Positions 1 to 11,181 of a stretch of 64,000 nucleotides of DNA are shown here, piece after piece. This DNA is from Plectrocnemia conspersa (lineage: Eukaryota; Arthropoda; Insecta; Trichoptera; Polycentropodidae), in the NCBI GenBank assembly GCA_009617715.1, contig VTFK01000006.1, positions 2,108,001-2,172,000 of the forward strand, in the 5' to 3' direction. Every line of letters starts with the position of its first letter. Position 1 is the first letter of the stretch. Under the pieces are notes generated by a model, which had not been told where the DNA came from, searched no databases, and was given only the letters and a program-made list of their open reading frames with translations. The position numbers and the translations under genes are program-made.

Positions 1-59
1 AAATTCGGCAAAAAAATGATCACTACAAATTGATTAGCATTAGGTTATATGCTTTCTGA

Positions 60-640
60 GTCAAAATTCCAAAAAACACGGATTTGAACATTTTAAAATA
101 TTAGTGGCACATAGGTTACTTATGTATGTTTTAAAGGAATATTTCAGAAACGTGTTGGATTTATTCTCTGTGATTTTTGGATTTATGGTAGAGGAATATT
201 CATTTAATTTAATAACGCACAGGGCCATGAAACATTTATTAGCGTTAGTTTATAGAATTAAGTAAAGAGTAACTGAATCAAAGTAGATCTAGACAAATAT
301 TCAAGAATCTATTTATATGCTATTTAAATTAAAATTTAAAAAAAAGCATGGATTTTGAGTTTGAACAATTTTAAATATTTAGACAAATTTATTTGTGTCT
401 GAAAAGGAATATTTGAGTTTTGATAATTATTTGATTCATTCAGAAATAAATGAAGAGCTCCTCAATGAAACTTTTCTTAGTGAATTTTAACATTTGTAAA
501 TATTCAGAAAAATTCGCTATGCCTGAAAATTAATATTTCAGAAGCAATATGAGTTTTGATAATTATTTACTTCATTTAGAAATAAGTGAAGAGCTCATCA
601 ATGAAATTTTTTTTAGTAAGATTTAACTATAAATATGCTA
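60..640. repeat. Degenerate tandem repeat array
   Basis: A unit of about 130 bp recurs with divergence. The phrase GAGTTTTGATAATTATTT starts at 415 and again at 551, followed both times by related text containing GAAGAGCTC and CAATGAAA. Earlier partial units begin near 83 and 360 (a TTTGAACA-type phrase followed by TAAATATT and GGAATATTT). I see no coding potential. It may be old satellite-like DNA or a tandemly duplicated transposon fragment. Confidence 0.6.
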
Positions 641-2061
641 TCACTAGAGCCATAGTTGAAAGCATATTGTTCCATCAGTTTGAGAAACATCTGATTAATT
701 AATTAAACTCATTTGAATGCCTAAGGAAAGAAAGTGTAGTGATTTCCTATTTTATTTGTAATTAAAAAAGAAATAAGATGCAAATTTTTTTTTTCTTTTG
801 TAGCAACCTTTTTATTAGCGAAAATTCCTAATTAGAGTATTCCTATTAGAGATATAACTTATTTGATAACCTAATCTAAAAAAGCAATATGAAATTAATT
901 AAATGTTTGTAAAACGCAATACTGATTCAAATAACGACGTACACAATAGTGGATCACATTCGAGAGATATAAAATAAAATATATACAAATACCATCATAT
1001 ATGTTATAAATATAAGAAAATAAATATCAATGTATAATATATAAAATATATATTTATATAATATATATATAATATAAATGTTTTACTGTGTTTCTGATTT
1101 GTAATAGAAGGTATCATGACAATTCTTTCTGATGGGTATATTGGAAAACCTCACAAATGATCCTGTTCATGGATGAGTGCATGAATATTATATATAACTG
1201 AATAAATATATAATTTGATGAGTGCATGATCTGTAGTATTTTTTATTTTATTTTTTTATTTGCTTGCCCATGGCTACGTGCTTGCTCCTCGATGGGTATA
1301 ATATATATTATATAATAAGTGGACAGGTAAGTTGTTCAAAATGGAAGATATAACAGAATAGAGTTTTGAAGAGATGGTATCAGTGTATACATGCTGGTAC
1401 ATTTACACACATACACACGGTATATACGCATGCGTACGTTGTGCGCGTACATATACGTATATATTGCAATGTACACACACACATATATATGTATATATAT
1501 ATAATGGATGATTTTCCTATTGTTAGTAAGATGCATCAATGAGACTCGAGTGATGATTCATTGTTAAAATACCTTATTCATATACCCATGTGAAATGAAC
1601 AAGATCAAGGAAAATCATCCCTCACTCACAAACATACAATATAATATAAACACATAAACGATGCTGATCATACTTAATATATCATATTTAATAATTTTAA
1701 AATTATATACATATTTATTTCAAATTTATTTGACTATTGGATTGTATCATCAGCATGATTATATATCGTATATAAATTTATATAAATATATACACAAAAA
1801 ATATATACATATATATATTCATTCAAGATTCATTGAATTTTGATTATTTGAATATCAAAAGTAATAAGTTTTATATATGTATATACGTATTCATGCACAA
1901 GTGCTTTTGAGTGCATATGTACATCCATGGATCATGTACGAAAGAAGACACTCGCATGCACGTATGCGTACATCGATATGCACTCATTGGATATGGCATC
2001 AACAGTGAAAAACGATAGTTTTCAGAATAGAGACAACATAGAGCAGCCACTAAATACACAG
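641..2061. other. AT-rich non-coding stretch
   Basis: I see no gene here. The stretch holds alternating TA/CA dinucleotide tracts around 1020-1075 and 1385-1505, and nothing recognisable as an exon. Short open frames are products of AT-rich low-complexity DNA. It probably lies in an intron of SNAP25, whose later exons must be further left. Confidence 0.5.
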
Positions 2062-2104
2062 AGATAGATAGATAGATAGATAGATATATATATAGAGAGA
2101 GAGG
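2062..2104. repeat. Compound microsatellite (GATA, TA, GA)
   Basis: A run of GATA units is followed directly by TA repeats and then GA repeats. It is a simple sequence tract, likely length-polymorphic. Confidence 0.9.
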
Positions 2105-3252
2105 AGTATACGGTAGAATGAACGGCAGGATGGTAATATATCATTCGTTAAATCAATTTCAACAAATATCATGTATTTGGACAAACTGGATTACCAACGC
2201 GGATAAATTATTTATTTAATAAAAAATATAATAAATTACAGCAGGGGTATTTAAAGATATCGGTATTTAAAGACTTCCATTAAATTATAACACAAAAATT
2301 GCCAATTTATCCAATATATCTTATGAATGACGATAAGGCCAGATATATTTTTATTTTTTATGTATATAGAACGGATTGCTTTTATGTTTAAAAATATATA
2401 CAAAATGCCTTATGATCATTTATATTACATATATGCATATAAACATGGATTGTATCATATATAAAATATGTATGCATATATATTCAGATATAGAAACATA
2501 CATATAAATATTCAATACACACTTATATATTTCACATCGAAAATGGCAAACCAAAATTTAATCTTCATCAATTGGTCTACATAATAACAATGTTTTATAG
2601 TAATAAATTGGTTTGCCATTCCACGTGATATATCATGCAACAGAGCCACAGGCACACTGATGAATATTAGACCATACACACATATTCGGTTGAAACATCA
2701 GATCAAAACTGACGGAGAAAGAGAGAGAGAGCGAGAGAGGTAGAGCGAAAGTCGCTCTTGTCCGTTTATATCGCAAATTTTGAAACACAAGGGTCACGTC
2801 TGAAGTATCGTCATGAATTTGAGAAATTTGATCCGTTGACATCTCTCTTAATGCACAGAAAAATATATATAAATATATGACAACATTTACCACGATTAAT
2901 ACTCAACACTAAACACATAAAGCTACAGTCGGTGATCGACGAGAGTTGTCAACGCGACACAAGCACCGAGTATCATAAAAATAGTGCATTAACACCACCT
3001 TAACTAAGGCACTATTTCTATGACAGTGAAGCTCATTTTACCGTTAATAAGATTCACATAATATATATATAATAATATACATTTTAACACTTAGTTCACG
3101 CAACAATATACATTTACGGGAATAAACGTATATTTAACACAGTGGATATAATGAGGATCGATTTAAATAATTAAATTATCATAAGATATATATGTATACA
3201 TTTATATATAATTTATTTATATATACGTGTATATATATATGTATCAACTCAC
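2105..3252. other. SNAP25 intron sequence, no further exon seen
   Basis: This lies downstream of SNAP25 coding exon 2 on the minus strand. I looked for the next conserved SNAP25 block (SKEAGIRTLVALDDQGEQ-type) and did not find it, so that exon lies beyond the left edge. A minus-strand open frame at 2633-2893 has a GA-rich simple tract inside it and no family resemblance. TA-rich repeats occupy 3058-3240. Confidence 0.5.
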
Positions 3253-3520
3253 CTCTTCGCATAGTGAAAGCATACGCCGCGTACTATCCAATGACTGTAA
3301 AGTAAAAAAGAAAAGAAAAACAGATTATATAATTATAAAATGTGAAACTTTGATTAAATCTTTGGATTTGTGAGGTTATTTATTTAAAATACTATGTGTA
3401 TATATACGCACATCATCTGTTACTTGTCCTGCTTTCATCTGTAGCTCTTGCAGTTCCGTTTTCGGGACTGCGCCATTTTCCGCTGGTGGCGGTGCTGCTG
3501 CTGCTGCTACGGCCGGCATG
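3253..3520 (-). CDS. Snap25: SNAP25 t-SNARE, first two coding exons (partial)
   Basis: Synaptosomal-associated protein 25 is a plasma-membrane Q-SNARE that pairs with syntaxin and synaptobrevin in synaptic vesicle fusion. Exon 3520-3412 starts one base after a TTTTTTCAG acceptor and opens with ATG at 3519; it encodes MPAV, an Ala/Pro-rich stretch, then PKTELQELQMKAGQVTDD. The donor is GTGCGT. Exon 3294-3253 encodes SLDSTRRMLSLCEE and ends at GTGAGT. Both junctions are phase 0. The STRRML..CEE block is the start of the first SNARE helix and is highly conserved. Because an acceptor sits directly before the ATG, the 5' untranslated region is in one or more upstream exons at higher coordinates, perhaps one of the GC-rich islands at 19.7, 20.3 or 24.9 kb (inference). 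The palmitoylated linker and second SNARE motif lie outside the window. Confidence 0.92.
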
Positions 3521-4559
3521 CTGAAAAAATAAAATTTAACATGTTAACGATGATCAATATATCATATAATATAAATTAACATAAAATTAAAAAACAAAAC
3601 GTAGAATAGTAATTGATTCATATCGAATGTTAATAGGAATAATATTTCAGTGTTTTAAATAAATATTTTTATTTTTGACATAAAATAAAATTGCATAAAA
3701 TTTAATTTAAAGAAATAAAGAAAAATCGTAAATAATATGTAAAAGTTTTTTATTATTTATTCAGACACCGACTCTCCCTTTCATGGTACAGTTCAGGTTC
3801 AAAAATCGTGTCAAATAAACAAGAGCTCAATGAGCGCGAAAATTCAAGGGTAAATAATTAGAAATAAATTATTATACGTAATATAGAAAATAAAATACGT
3901 TGATAATTGCGGTGTGCAGTTATTTTATCAAACGCAGATCTCTCCTTTGTCGCGGAAAACAAAATCGTTACATAGAGGGTGTACAAGCGTAGGAAGCGGG
4001 TAGGACGCAACTGGCCTCCGCGAAAATCAATACTAGAGCCACAAGGAACCACCAGTGGTGTAAAACTCGCGGCTCGGACCTCAACATTTTTCCAAATTGC
4101 GCACAAAACACAACGCCAGATTTCTAGCTTAAAAATGATACGATTTCAAAATCAAAATAATCCGTACCCACTTTTTTTAAGGCAAGACTGATCATAAAAA
4201 TAATTTCACTGACTTAAAAATCCCATTTTTCAATTTACACGGTAAATGATGAATCAAAACTGATGAAGAATAATGCTATTAACCCGCTTATAAACATTAG
4301 TCTATGAAGTTGAGAAAACACAGAAGGAAACAAAAGAAAATGACAAAAAAAACATATGTGTATGTATTGTAAAGGATAATTCATTTTAGTAATTTTTGAA
4401 AAACCGCGCAGCGTAAAAATTTGTGATATTTCATTAATAAATTTATATTTTATTGGAAGCAATAAATAATTAGCCTAGTGACGCAAAAAAATCAGATGAT
4501 TTATTTTATACATACATAATTTTAAATATCTAATATGTATGTACGACTTACAATGATTT
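3521..4559. other. SNAP25 upstream intron, nothing recognised
   Basis: AT-rich sequence with a slightly GC-richer patch at about 3930-4110 that has overlapping short frames on both strands. No family resemblance or splice-bounded exon was identified. Confidence 0.4.
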
Positions 4560-4762
4560 GAATTAATCATCACGATATTTATCCGTGAGATTAGGATAAT
4601 CTCGGAAAACCTAATCTGCGATTATCGATCGTAATTATATTTAATAATAATCACTGATTCCAATCTCCCAGACAGGATATAAATTTAAGAAAAACTCAAT
4701 GCGATCCGAGCCCAGGTTTTTTTCGACTATTAGTCAAAGACTGTACCACTGATCTATCGTAC
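4560..4762 (-). repeat. tRNA-derived SINE-like element, family 2, full copy
   Basis: On the minus strand the right end reads like a tRNA head: a box-A-like GATCAGTGGTACAG segment and a box-B-like GGGCTCGGATC segment. It is followed by a body that ends with the reverse complement of AATTAATCATCACGATAT. The same body and head recur at 15562-15771. Truncated relatives are at 12770-12912, 6118-6215 and 50655-50775. Copy sharing is seen directly; SINE status is inferred from the Pol III-like head. Confidence 0.65.
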
Positions 4763-5102
4763 TAATTAACATTGATTTCTTAAAGAAAATAAATAACTGC
4801 TTTTTATATTAAATTTTCTTTAAATAAAATAACAATCGTGATGATTTTGAATATATTTTTTCGTAAATTATAATTTTCTAAGCCCTTTAGTTGATGAAAT
4901 CTAATATATCTGCTTTTGCTCCTTTAAAGAAGATTACCAGATTCGACGTCATCATTGAAGAAACAAAACAGAAAGTGCTGCAAAATATAGGAAAGCGAAG
5001 ACTTGCATGTGCATCGAGAATTTTTTGATCTTGCACTAGTCCATTTATATTTTATTTAAGATTTCTATTATTGGTAGAGCAATAATATTTTTAAACTACA
5101 TC

Positions 5103-5905
5103 TTGCGGGGGCAAATAGGGACGTCATTTTAGGGGGGAAAGAGGGGGTATTTGCCCCTTGAATTTAGGCATAAATGCCATTTAATGAAATATTATGAGCT
5201 TAATGAAATATAAATATTAAAGATTTGACCACTGATTGACTTAAAAAAACATTAAACTCCCCCCTCACCCTGGAAAAATCTGAAATGAAATTGAAATGAA
5301 ATGAAAACCAGAAATTCTCTGATGATCCATAAAAAAAATTACCTAAAGAAAATAGTCTCGAATCTATCCAGAAAATATTTTTTTAAATATGACATTGTAG
5401 TGAAATAATATCAGAATACATTTTCACCGGTAGATATATATTTTAACCAATAAAAATATAATTTATCTGTCAGGTGCAAGTAAAATTATATGATAATATT
5501 CCATATGTAGTAATATATACATTTACATACTTATCATTATTTATTTACACGCGATGTATAAATGTTACAGTGAATATGTATTCTTCAGTGAAGTTATATT
5601 TTCACTAGTGAAAATATAATTTAACTGATAGGCGCTAGTAATATTATATGCTGTTTTAAAATATCTATGAAACTCAATTTGAGTTGTGAAACGTTCATTT
5701 GCTGTTTAAACCCAAACCTAACCTACATGAATTAACCAAACCCAACTTGACCTAATTATAGTTTCAGTATAACATACAAACTAAGCCAACTCATCTCTCA
5801 GGGGAAAATAAGTGGATAAAAAGTACAGACAGACGTCGCTTCTGCATTTCGATATTACAGTATGTTTTAAAAATACTATAGCTATCCTTAGGGATATTAA
5901 TACGA
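5103..5905 (+). repeat. Dispersed repeat family B, long copy
   Basis: The copy begins with GGGACGTCATTTTAGGGGGG, followed by a block about ATTTAATGAAATATTATGA and a CCCCCCTCACCC tract, then a 500-bp body that includes CTGTCAGGTGCAAGT and AACCTACATGAATTAACC. A parallel copy with the same order lies at 40375-41160, and an inverted body copy lies in an ATG2 intron at 51190-51425. Shorter pieces of the GGGACGTC head are at 15925, 32797 and 38905, with an inverted one at 23345. No terminal repeats or protein were recognised, so the class is unknown. Confidence 0.65.
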
Positions 5906-6019
5906 ATTTCTGATTTTAAAGTACTGGTCAAAGTGTATTCAAATCGAATTTTGGTCAATAAGAGGGTGCAAAAAACAATTATCACTTCTCAGAAGTCAAA
6001 AGTAATAAAATCGTGTCAG

Positions 6020-6115
6020 CGCCGTCGCCTGAAAAATCTGGTCTTAAATCCCATAAGAACATCTGGAAAATCTGGTCCTAAATCCCATATTGCTCAAAGT
6101 GTTTTTCTAAAGATC
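6020..6115. repeat. Short tandem duplication
   Basis: The phrase AATCTGGTC(T/C)TAAATCCCATA occurs twice, about 35 bp apart, just before a family-2 SINE tail. Confidence 0.7.
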
Positions 6116-6117
6116 TA

Positions 6118-6215
6118 AATTAGTGATTATTATAAAATTATAATTCTAGTCGATCATCATATGTTAGGTTATCCTATATTTTCCTAATCTCTCGGATGAA
6201 TAATTGAAATAAAAG
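6118..6215 (+). repeat. SINE-like family 2, truncated tail
   Basis: This is the opposite orientation to the 4560 copy. It keeps the TTTTCCTAATCTC..GGATGAAT body segment but lacks the tRNA-like head. Confidence 0.55.
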
Positions 6216-6284
6216 TCGTGCACAGTGGAAGTTGTAATAGTTTTAAATTAATAAAATATATGTTACTGGTTTACAGGCGTGTAT

Positions 6285-6323
6285 GGTGAGATACATTCCC
6301 TTTCGCTCGCTCGCGTGTTAAGT
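6285..6323 (+). repeat. Recurring 39-bp motif, copy 1
   Basis: The motif runs from GGTGAGATAC to CGCGTGTTAAGT with CTTTCGCTCGCTC in the middle. Inverted copies of exactly the same length occur at 20415-20453 (35 of 39 identical) and 63211-63249 (30 of 39 identical). The flanks of the three sites look unrelated. Directly downstream here GAGCGAGTGAGAGA partly mirrors the CGCTCGCTCG core. Confidence 0.6.
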
Positions 6324-6399
6324 GAGCGAGTGAGAGATAAGGGCATGCGTTACATGCGTTCCGCACGCCCACTTCTTCTCACTCATCGCGTCGCCAGCT

Positions 6400-7787
6400 G
6401 GTTTCAAGATTGCTTTGAGTCTGGTGTCTTATTATTTACTTAATAGTTGTTGATTGTGTTGACCCTGTTGTAAAACATGTCACGTTGCAATGGAATAGTT
6501 GCATTAAATAAATTTCATACATGCGAATTGATGGCGCAATACTTTTACACAATCGCGGACATACAGACACAGGATAATTAGTAATCACATTTTATTTTTG
6601 CAACGTTTGTTATTACATAGTTAACGTTCGCTTACACGCCACTAATTATACACACCGTGTTGCCTCATTAAGGGTTCGCATATATGTATAGACAACGCGC
6701 CTTTAATATTAATAACAGTTAACTGCGGACCCTTGAGGTCAGATTGCTTCAAAATTACGCGCGTGACCCATACATCGCGTAATTGGAATCGATTAATTCG
6801 AGATGGTCACATGGCCTTGATAAAAGACTGAAATTTGATTTTGAATATTTTAAAATCATATTGCAGATGATCTTAGTTTATTTATAACTCGATTAGTAGA
6901 TTAATATTAATAAATGAGTAACGGAGTACCGACAATTTATTCCTAGAGTAAAACGGTTTATTCACAGCCATACCAATATACAGTTACGTGTGAGTAACCG
7001 CAAAATTTAACTTAACGAGATCTCAGTAAATGCAGAGTGGTTAACTTTGAAGCACTCTTGTCAGCCGTTCACCAGAGCTTTGTAATATTCTGTTGAGAGC
7101 CTTTTACTCGTAAAAAATGGCGAGAGGAATATTAGTTGGTGTTTCTCAATGTGGGATAAAGTTAATGGGTATTCTAAATTTAAATACATATTAATTCCTC
7201 CATGGTTCCTCATTTATTAGGATAGTGACCAACAAATTTTATTCCTAACAATTGCTGTTGGTAGAAAGACTAGTGACTCAACTATTTAAATAATGAATAA
7301 AATATGGATGAAGTATACGAATATTCGAATATATTTGTAATTTTTTTCTCGGTTTTAACCAATAATATTATTTTTATTTGATTAATTTGTGCAAAAAAAA
7401 CCTGTAAAATATTATTTGATTAAAAATAGTTATTGGTTGATAATACTTATTTTAATCATTAATTACTTTTTGAATTTTATAAAATATGCATAACACAATG
7501 AGGACGTCAAAAGAAAAATGCCTAATTTATTTTTACGTACTTTTTCAGAAACGTCATTTTAGCTTTTTTTAAATCACTAGAATCAGCTGCGATTGAATTG
7601 ATTCAGCAAAATTGATGTAACATTTAAATACATAATTTTAACGAATTTATTGTATATACAATAGCTAATGATTTTTGAAACGAATTTGATGTACACAAAT
7701 AAATTTTACGATCACGACCACGATCAAATTTTATTGAACTGATTAAAATAAAATCTTTGCGTCCTGAAACAAAACATATAAATAAGC
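6400..7787. other. Non-coding stretch, nothing recognised
   Basis: No exon, RNA gene or transposon protein relic was seen. It is largely AT-rich, with moderately GC-rich patches at 6540-6790. Confidence 0.4.
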
Positions 7788-9105
7788 TTCACTTTATAAA
7801 AATTTGCGACGCACACCTATTTTTGAGATAAACGTTAAACGATAATAAAGTGTGGGGCTTCCAACATTTTGTTTCGTTCAACGAACGAATTCTGCGAATT
7901 TTAGTCATAGTAGACACGGCGATAATCATTTTATTCACAAGCGTTTTTTTTTATTGAAAAGAAACGTTTCATCGTTTCGCATTTAGAAACAAAATGGATT
8001 TTGGAGCGGCACTAGCCACTTAAGTATATTGAGAGAAAAATACGACTACAGGCGGCCCTCGACTTTCGCACAATTCGCTATTTCGCACATTTAAAAAAAC
8101 ATTTTTTTTTAATTTAATTATTTTTTTAAAAAACGTTCTGATAGCGGTGAATCTTTTGCTTCAATCGGACGTTCGTATGATACAAACAGGTCTACGATAT
8201 GTTCAATTTTGCAAAATAAAAATATAATTAAAGAATACGTTCAAAATTGTGGAAAATAAAGATATATTTCCACAATCTTTAATGATATGTTTAAAAAAAA
8301 AACAGCAAATAAAAAACATGGATGAAATGGAAAATCTTTGTCATCGTAGATCGATGACCAGCAACAAAAAGATGTCCCTCTGAGTATTTCAATTATTCAA
8401 GCAAAAGCTCTTAGTTTGCACAAAGATTGGAAGGATAGATTAAAAAAATATTTTAACACGGTTTTTCAAGCAAGTAACGGTTAGTTTTACAATTTTAAAA
8501 TGGGGTATTCTTTTCATAATATTAAATTTACTGTAGAATCGGCTGATGTGGATAAAGATGCTACAAAAGAATTTATTTCCTAATTATCCAAAATTATTGA
8601 AGATGGACAATATTCCTCTAGCCAAATATTTAATGTAGATGTGACAGGTTTATTTTGGAAAACTCTTTAACAATGAAAAATATGAATGAAGCCTTCACGC
8701 ACCTTGACAAATTTTTAAATATTATGGAAGATTGTGATTCCAATGGAGAACGCATATCTCAAGTGAGTGGGGCGATCAATAAAAACATAGCATGTTATAA
8801 AATACTATATGAATAAAAGAAAAAGAATAGTGGAAAAGAGTTAACTCTTGATAACTTTTCAAAGGAAACACCCGCAAACCCTACTTAAACGTGTCTCTTA
8901 AACATTTTATATTTACTTGATAAATAAATATTTTAAAATACATACAATTTAAATTTTTTTACTTCCCTCGACTTTCATACATTCAACATTCGCACACATT
9001 TTCAGGAACCAATTATGTGCGAAAGTCGAGGGCCGCCTGTACCTGCGTTGCTCAAGTATACAAATTCATTTTAAGATTTTTTTCAAGTTTCATTTGAGTT
9101 AGTAA
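7788..9105 (+). repeat. Dispersed repeat family A, split by a Tigger insertion
   Basis: The flanks 7788-8048 and 9040-9105 together match the uninterrupted copy at 54114-54515 (ATTTGCGACGCACACCT, CAACGAACGAATTCT, GAGCGGCACTAG, CTCAAGTATACAAATT in order). They also match the inverted copy at 58768-59066. The insert at 8049-9039 sits exactly where the other copies read ATTACCTG without interruption, leaving TA on both sides. The class of family A is unknown; I see no protein in it. Confidence 0.75.
8049..9039 (+). mobile_element. Non-autonomous Tigger/pogo-like element, copy 1
   Basis: The terminal inverted repeats begin CAGGCGGCCCTCGACTTTCG, and the element is flanked by TA. The interior keeps decayed Tigger-type transposase text: SGESFASIGRSYDTNRS (CENP-B-like helix-turn-helix), FNVDVTGLFWK (a Tigger pre-core motif, with a substitution for FNVDET) and a C-terminal block (MKNMNEAF.HLDKFLNIMED). 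The DDE catalytic core between the last two is missing. Several in-frame stops are present. Compared with copy 2 at 11182-12255, it also lacks the start-codon region, about 80 bp. It cannot encode a working transposase. Confidence 0.88.
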
Positions 9106-10333
9106 ATACGAATATTCGATCATAAATACTAAAGGTCACTTTAATTCATTTAAAACTTGCTTTAGATGTTATTAAACTGTTGTCTTCATTGTTATGCATT
9201 TATAATAACAAAATTAAAGTTCTAAACTTAAATTACAGATTCTTAAAAAAAATCTGCTCCCACTAATAATCATCGCGTTGCAATTAACTTGTATAAGATC
9301 TGTTAAAAGAAATGAAAGAAACGGTGTTTTAGTGTCACTAATACGACAAAGAGCACCAATGGCGTATTTTATTGACGGAAGTAATTAGCCAGCAAAGTAC
9401 GATATGTCCCGATTAAGAGGAATATCAGAGAAAAATAATAAAAATTCACTTCCACTTCTGTTCGTAACATCTACTGAAACTTTCCACTTCGCTTACAACT
9501 TGGAATACACAATAGTTCAATCCTGAACTCGAACCCAGTGAAGCTTACTCAAAATTGACAATACCTTTAAAGTCCAGAGAAGTCGGTTTTTTACATGTTT
9601 TGCCATATTTATTTAAAAAATGAAAAGATATTATATGACTATACATATTTTAGTCGGTTTAAAATAAACCCATCAGAAAGTTAAGGCCGGAATCAAGGGA
9701 TGAGCTACTCGTAAGATATTTATCGATAACAATTTAATAATAACTGTTTAATATCTTATAATCTAAGGCTCAGTCTAAACCATATTCTATTCTTATTTTA
9801 CATCACGATGAAGTAGCTCTTTTAGCTCGATTGATTATTATAAAATAACGTGGTGTCATCTGCATATCGTAGATTAAAGATTATCAAATTTCTCATTTGA
9901 AGAGTATATCTTTCGTAATAAATTCAACATATAAAAGAAAGAATAAACCCTTGGCAAAGAAACGCCTTTTTGCAGACTTTTAAATATCATCAATATAAAT
10001 CAAAAACACAAATGTGTGAAACGATACTTCTAAAATATTAAAAAAAAAAATGTTTCACTACATTTCTAATTTATTTTGTTACTTTTAATCTTATTTTATA
10101 TAATTAAATATTCATGACATTTTGTGTAAAATAATATAAAAATTTCTCCCCATTAAATATACATATATACAAATTCTAGCACATACCTGCACTTAAGGAA
10201 AATTGCCTAAAAGCTTTGGTTCCAATGGGACAATATGATCATACTAATTTATGTACATTTTATAATTAACTGTGTATATAATATATGAATTTTAACCATG
10301 TTAAAGAAACACACATTTATTTAGTTTCACTCA
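9106..10333. other. AT-rich non-coding stretch
   Basis: I see no exon or transposon relic here. A GC-richer short patch at 9460-9560 has no recognisable product. Confidence 0.4.
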
Positions 10334-10576
10334 GTGGATAAACCGATGAGTTCATTTCCACACAATTTTCCCACATTTCCCCCTGATTCACCCCGTTTTT
10401 ACCCCAAGCTCACATCGTTAGTGAACCGCCCTTCTAAATTTAATTACGGTGAATTTGTCACTGACATGTTACGAACTTCGTACCGCGCGACATCGATCGA
10501 CCAGTTTTCCGCGACTCTGACAACGACGATTTCACACGCGATGTACGGTTTGGCGATAAAGCGGCAATCGTATTAA
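10334..10576 (+). other. GC-richer open frame of unknown nature
   Basis: An 80-codon open frame lies in a patch clearly richer in C and G than its surroundings. It has a Pro/Phe/Ser-rich start (NFPTFPPDSPRFYPKLTS) and contains CG-rich text at 10470-10560. I recognise no domain and no conserved splice context. It could be a conserved non-coding or regulatory island, an untranslated exon, or chance. I do not claim it as a gene. Confidence 0.2.
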
Positions 10577-11181
10577 AAAAAATGTTCGCGTCATGCCGTC
10601 GCATAGGCTTTCAAAGAATTGCCATCGATAACTGATCGATTCAGCATAAAAAAATGAACCCGATAAACCTTTTACGCTCACGCATTTTTATGCGATATAA
10701 GGAAATAGTCAGTGTTTCACGGTTTGATAATTTACATCTAATTTTCATTATGCGTATAAAGTTTTGTGTATTGAACTAATATTGCACCAGTTAAAAAATA
10801 AACGGATAGTCACCTTTAGATGTCTATATTATGTACGGAAAAAGACATTAGAATACATACACGCAAACATAGCGTATTCACGACACTTCCTTTCGGAATA
10901 CACATCCATCAATTACAGAGTATGAATAACATAAAAAATCATTTGTATAATTTTATTGTTGGAATGAATTCAAACACATTTAAAAAAAAATTTAAAAAAC
11001 CGCAATATTTAAAATAGAAAATCGATTTATAATTTAAGGTTAGATAGGTATTAAAAAACCGAGTACGGCCAGGGGAATATTATACGGATGTGTGAATTTG
11101 TATAATATATATTAAAAAAATAATTATAATACTAAAGTATTTTTTTTATATATTCTGTTTATATTTATATTAAATTGTATA

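Noticed and set aside
1336..2059. Short frames in TA/CA-rich DNA
   Set aside because: Tyr/Ile/His-rich translations of dinucleotide repeats, with no protein character.
2633..2893. Possible third SNAP25 exon
   Set aside because: The translation bears no resemblance to the expected SKEAGIRTLV region and includes a GA microsatellite.
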